From Flavobacteriaceae bacterium (GTDB lineage Bacteria; Bacteroidota; Bacteroidia; Flavobacteriales; Flavobacteriaceae), in contig WFMU01000302.1 of assembly GCA_015488935.1 (NCBI GenBank), positions 1 to 5,606 of the forward strand: DNA of 5,606 nt. Reading direction: 5' to 3'. The notes below the pieces were generated by a model, which was not told the origin of the DNA, ran no database searches, and worked only from the letters and a program-made list of their open reading frames with translations. A program made the position numbers and the translations under genes. Numbering within the stretch: position 1 is the first letter of the stretch; each line of letters opens with the position of its first letter. Below are positions 1 to 5,606 of this stretch, piece after piece.

Positions 1-2126
1 AAATAAGCTCTTTTATACTTATTGCATTAATTTCCTTTACAGCATTCTCACAAGAAAAGGTAAAACAGCAAGGACATTATAATGTGAATAAATTCAGACA
101 GCTAAAGCAAGAACTCCCAACGCCAGACACCTACCATAATGCATCAGGAGCTCCTGGAAAAGATTACTTTCAGCAGAAAGTAGATTATAAAATGGACATT
201 ACTTTAGACGATAAAAAACAACGAATTTATGGTGTAGAGACCATAACATATCACAATAACTCACCAGATAATTTAGAATATTTATGGTTGCAATTAGACC
301 AAAATATGCAAGCAGCAGATTCTAAAACACCAGATATTAAAGGTGGAGGACCAGGAGTTTTGTATAAACCAAAACAATTTACACAACAATTCCTAGGAAA
401 ACCTTTTGATGGAGGTTTTAAAATAGAATATGTAAAAGATGCCGCAGGAAATGCAATGGATTATGTAATAAATAGAACCATGATGCGTGTAGATTTACCA
501 ACACCATTACAATCTGGAGCGCAAACTGTTTTACAAATTAAATGGTGGTACAATATTGTTGACCATACCATTGCAAGAAAACGCTCTGGATATGAACATT
601 TTAAAAAAGATGGAAATAATGCATATATCATAGCACAATTCTTTCCGCGTTTAGCAGTATATAATAATGTAGAAGGATGGCAAAACATGCAATTTTGGGG
701 AAGAGGAGAATTTGCATTAGAATTTGGAACTTACGATGTAAATATAACTACACCAGCAGACCATGTATTAGATGGAACAGGAAAGTTATTAAATAGAAAA
801 GAAGTATTTACTAAAGCACAAAATAAACGATATCAAAAAGCACGAAAATCATTTGATAAACCAGTAGTAATTGTAACACAAGCCGAAGCCGAAGCTGCAG
901 AAAAAGGATTTTCAAACAAAACAAAAACATGGCGTTTTCATGCAGAAAACGTACGAGATTTTGCCTTTACATCATCACGTAAATACATATTAGATATGCA
1001 AGCAGTAGCCATTGGTGATAGAACCGTTATGGCAGTCTCTTTATATCCAAAAGAAGGAAATCCGCTTTGGGGAGAATACTCAACAAAAGTTGTGGCTCAT
1101 ACAATAAAATCATATTCCAAACACTTATTTGATTATCCATATCACAAAGCCATATCGGTACATGCCAAAAGACAAGGAATGGAATATCCAATGATTTGTT
1201 GGAACTATGGAAGACCAAGAGCAGATGGTACCTATTCCGAAAGAACAAGAACAGGTATGATAGGTGTTATTACCCACGAAGTAGGACATAACTGGTTTCC
1301 AATGATAGTAAATTCAGACGAGCGACAATGGACATGGATGGATGAAGGCTTAAATACATTTACACAATTAATGGCAGAACAAGAATTTGAAAAAGACTTT
1401 CCATCGAGAGGTTTTCCAAAAGATATTGTAGGCTATATGGATGGAAATCAAAGTAAAATAGCTCCAATAATGACGCAGTCTAACAATATATATCAATTTG
1501 GAAGTAACGCTTATGCAAAACCAGCAGCAGGATTATATATCTTGCGAGAAGTAATTTTGGGACATGAATTGTTTGATAAAGCATTTAGCACCTATGCCAA
1601 AAGATGGAAATTTAAACATCCAACACCAGCAGATTTCTTTAGAACAATGGAAGATGCTACCGCAACAGATTTAGATTGGTTTTGGCGAGGATGGTTTTAT
1701 ACAACCGATTATGTAGATGTTGGCGTAAAAGGCGTAAAATCGTATGTGGTAACTACCAAACCTACAAAAAGAGCCGAAAATATGGCAAAAGCTTATGGTA
1801 TGAAAGCAAGTGATTTTGGACCAGTAATGTTTTTAGTAAATACCGAAAGTGATGATTATACACCAGATATGGAAAAAGTGAAAAATCCGTCTAAAGACAT
1901 AAAAATATTAAAGGATTATTTAGAAAAAAATTATACACCAGAAGAAAGAAAAACACTAAAGAATACAACCAATTTTTACGAAGTAACTTTTGAAAAACCA
2001 GGAGGAATGCCAATGCCAATTATTGTAGATTATGTTTTTGAAGATGGTACAAAAGAACGTAAATACTATCCAGCACAAATTTGGCGTTTTAACGATAAAG
2101 AAGTTATAAAATTATCTTACTTTTAA
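1..2126 (+). CDS. Secreted M1-family zinc metallopeptidase (aminopeptidase-like), 5' end outside window
   Basis: Predicted exported zinc peptidase that would trim peptides in the periplasm or outside the cell. The frame is open from base 3, giving 707 visible residues. The first 17 (ISSFILIALISFTAFSQ) are the hydrophobic end of a signal peptide with a likely cut AFS|Q, so the true start is upstream and the GTG at 84 is an internal Val. A beta-rich N-terminal domain (about 60-300) precedes the thermolysin-like catalytic domain. There I see GMEYP (392-396, nt 1176-1190), the M1 exopeptidase motif equivalent to GAMEN, then HEVGH (425-429, nt 1275-1289), 18 residues, and Glu448 (nt 1344-1346), the HEXXH-X18-E zinc site. 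Tyr504 (nt 1512-1514) fits the transition-state tyrosine. All key residues are present, so the enzyme looks active, but the substrate is unknown. There is no lipobox and no recognisable type IX sorting domain. The C-terminus ends abruptly at DKEVIKLSYF and seems shorter than relatives I recall. Family is near certain; specificity is inference. Confidence 0.93.
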   Translation, partial: ISSFILIALISFTAFSQEKVKQQGHYNVNKFRQLKQELPTPDTYHNASGAPGKDYFQQKVDYKMDITLDDKKQRIYGVETITYHNNSPDNLEYLWLQLDQNMQAADSKTPDIKGGGPGVLYKPKQFTQQFLGKPFDGGFKIEYVKDAAGNAMDYVINRTMMRVDLPTPLQSGAQTVLQIKWWYNIVDHTIARKRSGYEHFKKDGNNAYIIAQFFPRLAVYNNVEGWQNMQFWGRGEFALEFGTYDVNITTPADHVLDGTGKLLNRKEVFTKAQNKRYQKARKSFDKPVVIVTQAEAEAAEKGFSNKTKTWRFHAENVRDFAFTSSRKYILDMQAVAIGDRTVMAVSLYPKEGNPLWGEYSTKVVAHTIKSYSKHLFDYPYHKAISVHAKRQGMEYPMICWNYGRPRADGTYSERTRTGMIGVITHEVGHNWFPMIVNSDERQWTWMDEGLNTFTQLMAEQEFEKDFPSRGFPKDIVGYMDGNQSKIAPIMTQSNNIYQFGSNAYAKPAAGLYILREVILGHELFDKAFSTYAKRWKFKHPTPADFFRTMEDATATDLDWFWRGWFYTTDYVDVGVKGVKSYVVTTKPTKRAENMAKAYGMKASDFGPVMFLVNTESDDYTPDMEKVKNPSKDIKILKDYLEKNYTPEERKTLKNTTNFYEVTFEKPGGMPMPIIVDYVFEDGTKERKYYPAQIWRFNDKEVIKLSYF
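3..53 (+). other. Signal peptide (C-terminal part) of the M1 peptidase
   Basis: The visible codons read ISSFILIALISFTAFSQ, a hydrophobic core followed by A-F-S before Gln. This fits a type I signal peptidase site with cleavage after Ser (nt 48-50), leaving an N-terminal Gln as is common in exported flavobacterial proteins. No cysteine is present, so it is not a lipoprotein signal. The initiating Met and the basic n-region lie left of the window. Confidence 0.8.
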
Positions 2127-2174
2127 TAAAATGAACTATATCCAATAAAAAATAATTGTAATTTTTTTAAAAAG

Positions 2175-2234
2175 TAAAGCTGTTTTGCCAAGTTTAGGTA
2201 AAGCTATTTTGCCAAAACAGCTCTACCCAAACTT
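2175..2234 (-). repeat. Composite direct repeat plus 22-bp palindrome; possible leftward terminator
   Basis: Two 17-base direct repeats, 2175-2191 and 2199-2215, differ at one base (taaagct[g/a]ttttgccaa) and are offset by 24. The second copy forms the left arm of a palindrome centred on 2212, with arms 2190-2211 and 2213-2234. Nineteen of 22 positions pair. The three exceptions are A opposite C in plus-strand RNA but G-U pairs in minus-strand RNA, so the full stem forms only in a leftward transcript such as that of birA. A competing 10-bp perfect stem pairs 2178-2187 with 2213-2222. In the leftward RNA it is followed by a U-rich UUUACUUUUU stretch, as in an intrinsic terminator. The repeat geometry is read directly; the terminator role is inference. 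Confidence 0.6.
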
Positions 2235-2277
2235 CCTAGATTGGTGTTGACCGTTTTTTTATTAATTCGAAACCCAA

Positions 2278-2293
2278 TCCCGAGACTTCGGGA
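2278..2293. repeat. Small GC-rich hairpin TCCCGA-GACT-TCGGGA
   Basis: A perfect 6-bp stem (2278-2283 with 2288-2293) and a 4-base loop stand out in an otherwise AT-rich spacer. ACCCAA words flank it on both sides. Neither strand has a clean T-run directly after the stem, so it is a poor intrinsic terminator by itself. Hairpins of this CCCGA...TCGGG form recur in intergenic DNA of Flavobacteriaceae as far as I recall. It may instead be part of a dispersed repeat or an RNA 3'-end structure for birA. Confidence 0.5.
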
Positions 2294-2405
2294 CAAAACC
2301 CAATATTTAACACCCAATATCCACATACCATGTTTCTTACATCTTACGTCTAGAAACGAAATGGATTTATGTCTTTTGCAAGACAACAATGATTTTATAT
2401 AACAC

Positions 2406-3137
2406 TTAGGTTAAAAAAACAACTTCTTTAACAGCAAATTCTTTAATAGTTTCGTTCTCCAATGCAATCTGTAGATTTCCAGCATTAGAAACGCCAATTA
2501 TTTTGCCAATAAATTTATGGTTGTGTATATCTTTAAACATGGTAGGAATATGATTTTTGTAAAGAACACTTTCATAATCCGTTTTAATTTCCATATACGA
2601 TTTATTTTCAATACGCTGTAATTGTTTTTGTAAAGCAATACGTATTTCATGCAATAGCTTATTGCGATTAAAACTTTTTCCTAAAACAAGCTTAAGCGAA
2701 GTAGCATTAGGTAAATTTAAAGGAAATTTAGTTTGATTTACATTTAAACCTATTCCAATAATACTATAATTAATACTGCCATTTTTAACACTATTTTCGA
2801 TTAAAATACCACAGATTTTTTTTTGACGTGACAATATGTCGTTAGGCCATTTAATTTTAACATTCGGTAAATAGGTATTTATAACTTCAAAAACAGCCAA
2901 AGAAACCGCAAAATTAAGAAAAGCTTGATGGTTTATTTTAAGTGTTTTAAAACGAGTTAAAATACTGAATAGTAGATTTTTGCCATGTTTTGAATGCCAT
3001 TTATTTTGTAACTGACCTTTACCAGAAGTTTGGTGTTCGGCAGTAACAATAGTAAAGTTATCAGGCATAGATTCTACAACTAATTTTTTTAAATAGCTAT
3101 TTGTAGAACTAGTGGCATTAAGTTTGTGTATTTTCAT
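2406..3137 (-). CDS. birA: Biotin--[acetyl-CoA-carboxylase] ligase, monofunctional
   Basis: Cytosolic enzyme that makes biotinyl-5'-AMP from biotin and ATP and transfers biotin to a lysine of carrier domains such as acetyl-CoA carboxylase BCCP. The 243 residues begin with the catalytic domain (SSTN at 10-13), so there is no helix-turn-helix and no expected repressor role. The biotin/adenylate loop is SGKGQLQNKW (38-47), matching the GRGRRGRKW segment of E. coli BirA, with Gln42 at the place of Arg118. KWPNDI (96-101), Lys107 before CGILIE (109-114, equivalent to E. coli Lys183) and GIGLNVN (128-134) are further hallmarks. The last 50 or so residues fit the small SH3-like C-terminal domain. 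The ATG at 3137 is well placed because the first strand and SSTN follow as usual in the family. It diverges from rsfS across 74 bases and converges on the M1 gene. An A9 run encodes Gln105-Ile108. Identification is firm. Confidence 0.95.
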   Translation of the reverse strand: MKIHKLNATSSTNSYLKKLVVESMPDNFTIVTAEHQTSGKGQLQNKWHSKHGKNLLFSILTRFKTLKINHQAFLNFAVSLAVFEVINTYLPNVKIKWPNDILSRQKKICGILIENSVKNGSINYSIIGIGLNVNQTKFPLNLPNATSLKLVLGKSFNRNKLLHEIRIALQKQLQRIENKSYMEIKTDYESVLYKNHIPTMFKDIHNHKFIGKIIGVSNAGNLQIALENETIKEFAVKEVVFLT

Positions 3138-3211
3138 AGAAATATAAAGCGATAAAATTAAAACATTATTGGCATAAAATTAATACATTTGCAGTTAATA
3201 TTAATATTTGA
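3138..3211. promoter_or_regulatory. Divergent birA / rsfS control region
   Basis: This 74-base, strongly AT-rich gap must hold the leftward birA promoter and the rightward rsfS-ftsH promoter. The rightward -7-like box is given separately. For birA I find only weak candidates on the minus strand (TAATTTTA-like words and TATATTTC immediately before the ATG), none convincing. A perfect 12-bp palindrome, AATATTAATATT (3197-3208), lies just before the rsfS ATG. In DNA this AT-rich it may be chance. I see no operator for a biotin repressor. Confidence 0.55.
3184..3191 (+). promoter_or_regulatory. Bacteroidota-type -7 box (TACATTTG) upstream of rsfS
   Basis: TACATTTG matches all fixed positions of the TAnnTTTG -7 consensus described for Bacteroides and Flavobacterium, and ends 20 bases before the rsfS ATG. 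That leaves room for a short 5' leader. The partner TTG expected roughly 20-26 bases upstream (about 3158-3164) is missing; a TTGG at 3169-3172 is too close. The call therefore rests on one box plus its position. Confidence 0.5.
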
Positions 3212-3583
3212 ATGACAAAAAAAACAATAAGCAACGATCAACTAATTACAGAGATAATTAAAGGTATAGAAGAAGTAAAAGGAGAAAACATCACCATACT
3301 TGATTTAAGAGAAATTGAAAATACAGTTTGCGACTATTTTATTATCTGCGATGGAAACTCAAATACACAAGTAAATGCAATTTCAGGTTCTGTTCAAAAG
3401 ATGGTAGGTAAAAATGCACAAGAAAAACCATGGCATGTTGAAGGAGCGTTTAATGCAGAATGGATTTTGGTAGATTATGTAAATATTGTAGTGCACATTT
3501 TTCAGAAAAATATACGCGAGTTTTATGATTTAGAATCACTTTGGGGAGATGCTAAAATCACAAATATTAAAAGTAGTTATTAA
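3212..3583 (+). CDS. rsfS: Ribosome silencing factor RsfS (DUF143 / Iojap family)
   Basis: Small cytosolic protein that binds ribosomal protein uL14 (L14) on the 50S subunit and prevents joining with 30S, slowing translation in starvation or stationary phase. The 123-residue product has the usual family length and shape: an N-terminal helix, the strand segment ITILDLREIENTVCDYFIIC (27-46) with the conserved CDYFIICDG, HVEG (75-78), the strand ILVDYVNIVVHIF (85-97) and the closing YDLESLWGDA (105-114). The ATG at 3212 is the natural start because only about 25 residues precede the first core strand. No strong Shine-Dalgarno is visible; the leader is A/T-rich. ftsH follows 33 bases after the stop on the same strand, so the two are probably co-transcribed from the -7 box at 3184. 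The family assignment is firm; function is carried over from characterised homologues. Confidence 0.95.
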   Translation: MTKKTISNDQLITEIIKGIEEVKGENITILDLREIENTVCDYFIICDGNSNTQVNAISGSVQKMVGKNAQEKPWHVEGAFNAEWILVDYVNIVVHIFQKNIREFYDLESLWGDAKITNIKSSY

Positions 3584-3601
3584 ACAATAACTGAAACAAA
3601 A

Positions 3602-3606
3602 AAGGA
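3602..3606 (+). promoter_or_regulatory. Possible Shine-Dalgarno before ftsH
   Basis: AAGGA lies 10 bases before the ATG at 3617 inside the 33-base rsfS-ftsH gap. It is slightly far from the start and this phylum relies little on Shine-Dalgarno pairing, so its role is uncertain. It does agree with the chosen ATG, which precedes the basic N-terminus and first membrane segment. Confidence 0.35.
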
Positions 3607-3616
3607 AAATATACAG

Positions 3617-5606
3617 ATGAATAATAAAAAACGACAGCCTAAAAGACAGCCAAAAGACTCTAAATTTAATTTTTATTGGATTTATGCAATACTTTTTTCA
3701 TTTCTACTATTATATATGATGTTTGGGAATACTTCAAATCAAAACGATGAAGTGAGCTATACCGAATTTAAAAATATCTTGCCAAAAAATGATATTAAAG
3801 AAATTAAAATGGTTATTAATAGCCATTATGCAGAAATTTATTTGAAAGATGAAGCAAAACAAAAAGCAGAATACAAAAAATATTTTCCTAAAAAAAGTGT
3901 TTTAGCAATTCGAAATATGCCAAATTTTAAAATCATTTTTGGCGATTTACAAAATTTTGAAACCCATTTATCAAAAACTAAAAAAGAGTATAATTTAGAC
4001 TTTACACTTACAAATGATATTCAAGAAAATACATTTGGTAATATATTAATAAATATTTTACCAATTTTATTGCTACTTGGTATTTGGATATTTTTTATGC
4101 GAAGAATGTCTGGAGGAGCAGGAGGAGCTGGTGGAGGACCAGGACAAATATTCTCTATCGGAAAATCAAAAGCAAAATTATTTGATAGAGACCAAGAAGT
4201 AAAAACATCCTTTAAAGATGTAGCAGGATTAGAAGGAGCAAAAGAAGAAGTACAAGAAATTGTTGACTTTCTAAAAAGTCCAGAAAAATATACAAAATTA
4301 GGAGGGAAAATTCCAAAAGGAGCATTACTAGTTGGTCCTCCAGGAACAGGAAAAACATTGTTAGCTAAAGCAGTTGCTGGAGAAGCCAAAGTACCATTCT
4401 TTTCACTTTCAGGATCTGACTTTGTAGAAATGTTTGTTGGTGTAGGAGCATCTAGAGTTCGCGATTTATTTAAACAAGCAGCACAAAAATCACCAAGTAT
4501 TATTTTTATAGATGAAATTGATGCCATAGGTAGAGCACGTGGAAAAAATAACATGACAGGTGGTAATGACGAAAGAGAAAACACCCTAAACCAACTATTA
4601 ACCGAAATGGATGGATTTGGAACAGATACCAATGTAATTGTAATAGCAGCAACAAATAGAGCAGATGTTTTAGATAAAGCATTGATGCGTGCTGGACGTT
4701 TTGATAGACAAATATTTGTAGATTTACCAGATTTAAATGAACGAAAAGAAATATTTCAAGTACATATTAAACCTCTAAAATTAGATAAAGATGTAGATTT
4801 AGATTTCCTATCCAAACAAACACCCGGATTTTCTGGAGCAGATATTGCAAATTTATGTAACGAGGCAGCATTAATTGCAGCAAGAAATAATAAAAATACC
4901 GTACAACATCAAGATTTCTTAGATGCAACAGATAGAATTGTTGGAGGATTAGAAAAGAAAAACAAACTAATTACAGTTAAAGAAAAAACAACTGTTGCAT
5001 ATCACGAAGCAGGACACGCAACCGTAAGTTGGATGTTAGAACACGCATCACCACTAGTAAAAGTAACCATTGTGCCAAGAGGACAATCTCTTGGAGCAGC
5101 TTGGTATTTGCCAGAAGAAAGAATGCTAGTTTCTAAACAACAAATGTTAGACGAAATGTGTGCAACACTCGGAGGAAGAGCCGCAGAAAAAGTAATATTC
5201 AACGTAATTACCACAGGTGCTTTGAATGATTTAGAAAAAGTGATGAAACAAGCCAAAGCCATGGTAACCATTTATGGATTAAGCGATAAAATAGGAAATA
5301 TAAGCTACTACGATCCAAACGGACAAGGCTTTACAAACCCTTATAGTGAAAAAACAGCACAAATCATTGATGAAGAAATTTCACATATCATAGAAACACA
5401 ATACAAAAGAGCCATCGATGTAATTACAAAACACAAAGCAGAATTAAAAGAATTAGCAGAACGTCTTTTAGAAAAAGAAGTTATTTTTGGAGATGATTTG
5501 ATAAAAATATTTGGCGAAAGACCATTTGTTAAATCACCAATAGCAAAAAGTAATACAAAAAAGAAAGAAGAAGCAGCACAAAAAACAACATCAACAGATA
5601 AGGAAG
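3617..5606 (+). CDS. ftsH: ATP-dependent zinc metalloprotease FtsH, 3' end outside window
   Basis: Inner-membrane AAA+ protease that unfolds and degrades misassembled membrane proteins and selected cytosolic regulators, normally as a hexamer. From the ATG at 3617 the frame is open to the right edge (663 residues, no stop). A basic N-terminus leads into TM1 (about 17-37), a periplasmic domain (about 38-140) and TM2 (about 143-161), then a Gly-rich linker (165-175). The AAA+ part has Walker A GPPGTGKT (240-247, nt 4334-4357), the pore motif FVGVGASRVR, Walker B IFIDEID with Asp299-Glu300, and the second region of homology with arginine fingers Arg361 and Arg364. The protease has HEAGH (463-467, nt 5003-5017) and the third zinc ligand Asp538 in TTGALNDLEK. 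Every catalytic element is present. The visible end is a Lys/Ala/Thr-rich tail, so little is missing. AAGGA (3602-3606) before the ATG may act as a ribosome binding site. Likely an operon with rsfS. Confidence 0.97.
   Translation, partial: MNNKKRQPKRQPKDSKFNFYWIYAILFSFLLLYMMFGNTSNQNDEVSYTEFKNILPKNDIKEIKMVINSHYAEIYLKDEAKQKAEYKKYFPKKSVLAIRNMPNFKIIFGDLQNFETHLSKTKKEYNLDFTLTNDIQENTFGNILINILPILLLLGIWIFFMRRMSGGAGGAGGGPGQIFSIGKSKAKLFDRDQEVKTSFKDVAGLEGAKEEVQEIVDFLKSPEKYTKLGGKIPKGALLVGPPGTGKTLLAKAVAGEAKVPFFSLSGSDFVEMFVGVGASRVRDLFKQAAQKSPSIIFIDEIDAIGRARGKNNMTGGNDERENTLNQLLTEMDGFGTDTNVIVIAATNRADVLDKALMRAGRFDRQIFVDLPDLNERKEIFQVHIKPLKLDKDVDLDFLSKQTPGFSGADIANLCNEAALIAARNNKNTVQHQDFLDATDRIVGGLEKKNKLITVKEKTTVAYHEAGHATVSWMLEHASPLVKVTIVPRGQSLGAAWYLPEERMLVSKQQMLDEMCATLGGRAAEKVIFNVITTGALNDLEKVMKQAKAMVTIYGLSDKIGNISYYDPNGQGFTNPYSEKTAQIIDEEISHIIETQYKRAIDVITKHKAELKELAERLLEKEVIFGDDLIKIFGERPFVKSPIAKSNTKKKEEAAQKTTSTDKE

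Larger units (their letters stand above)
2127..2405. other. Convergent intergenic region without a credible gene
   Basis: This 279-base spacer lies between the 3' ends of the M1 peptidase gene and birA. It starts with very AT-rich sequence, including an A6...T7 stretch (2147-2168) that could form only a weak A/U hairpin at the peptidase mRNA end. It then holds a composite direct/inverted repeat (2175-2234), a T7 run (2254-2260), a GC-rich hairpin (2278-2293) and ACCCAA words at 2225, 2272, 2298 and 2312. The only reading frame of note is 61 codons on the minus strand (2204-2389). It runs through the hairpins, resembles no protein I know and is rich in TTGGG-derived residues, so I do not call it a gene. 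The make-up suggests a dispersed non-coding repeat, which is an inference. Confidence 0.7.

Noticed and set aside
84..86. GTG at 84 as the start codon of the M1 peptidase
   Set aside because: The frame is open upstream to the window edge and encodes a signal-peptide core ending AFSQ, so 84 is an internal Val codon and the real start is outside the window.
888..905. Short GCCGAAGCCGAA-type repeat in the M1 gene (Ala-Glu-Ala-Glu)
   Set aside because: It is only two or three units long, in frame, and consistent with a surface helix; no sign of a variable tandem repeat.
461..1248. Two minus-strand frames (461-688 and 1027-1248) opposite the M1 peptidase gene
   Set aside because: Both are shadows of a well-supported coding strand that carries the M1 motifs, and neither resembles a protein family.
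2147..2168. A6...T7 stretch after the peptidase stop as an intrinsic terminator
   Set aside because: Any stem would be A/U only and interrupted. It is too weak to call, though it might assist the 3' end of the peptidase mRNA.
2204..2389. 61-codon minus-strand frame in the convergent spacer
   Set aside because: It passes through the palindrome and the GC-rich hairpin, has no recognisable domain and no supporting start context. Its sequence is explained by translated repeat DNA.
2175..2395. Insertion sequence or CRISPR array in the spacer
   Set aside because: There is no transposase remnant, no target-site duplication that I can see and no regular repeat-spacer spacing. Only two direct repeat copies and one inverted copy are present.
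4021..4632. 203-codon minus-strand frame opposite ftsH
   Set aside because: The plus strand here encodes TM2, the Walker A and B motifs and the second region of homology of FtsH. The antisense product is a low-complexity Ser/Pro/Asn-rich shadow.
5002..5271. 89-codon minus-strand frame opposite the FtsH protease domain
   Set aside because: It lies wholly antisense to the HEAGH and third-ligand region of ftsH and has no independent features.

Overview
The window is AT-rich chromosomal DNA that looks like it comes from a member of the Bacteroidota, most likely a marine-type Flavobacteriaceae. The signs are codon usage dominated by A/T-ending codons, a secreted peptidase whose signal peptide ends in AFS|Q, a promoter element of the TAnnTTTG type, mostly no strong Shine-Dalgarno sequences, and the gene order birA (leftward) / rsfS-ftsH (rightward), which I recall as common in this phylum. 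I cannot name a genus.

Layout, left to right. (1) Positions 1-2126, + strand: a secreted zinc aminopeptidase-like protein of family M1. Its start lies left of the window. The frame is open to the first base and encodes the end of a signal peptide, so the GTG at 84 is an internal Val codon, not the start. (2) Positions 2127-2405: a convergent intergenic region holding a composite direct/inverted repeat, a small GC-rich hairpin and several ACCCAA words. It resembles a dispersed intergenic repeat or a leftward terminator region rather than a gene. (3) Positions 2406-3137, - strand: a monofunctional biotin-protein ligase (BirA type, no DNA-binding domain). (4) Positions 3138-3211: a short divergent control region with a -7-like box for the rightward genes. 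(5) Positions 3212-3583, + strand: ribosome silencing factor RsfS. (6) Positions 3617-5606, + strand: the membrane AAA+ protease FtsH, running off the right edge just inside its lysine-rich C-terminal tail.

The genes are mostly housekeeping. BirA attaches biotin to the carrier domain of biotin-dependent carboxylases. RsfS blocks ribosomal subunit joining when nutrients are short. FtsH degrades damaged or short-lived membrane and cytosolic proteins. rsfS and ftsH are 33 bases apart on one strand and probably share a transcript. The M1 peptidase is convergent with birA and is probably unrelated in function.

I see no defence system, mobile-element gene, CRISPR array, tRNA or rRNA, and no clear candidate for an undescribed system. 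The points most worth checking are the probable shortened C-terminus of the M1 peptidase beside the intergenic repeat, the strand-asymmetric palindrome in that repeat, the Gln in BirA at the place of E. coli Arg118, and an A9 run that encodes the catalytic lysine of BirA.
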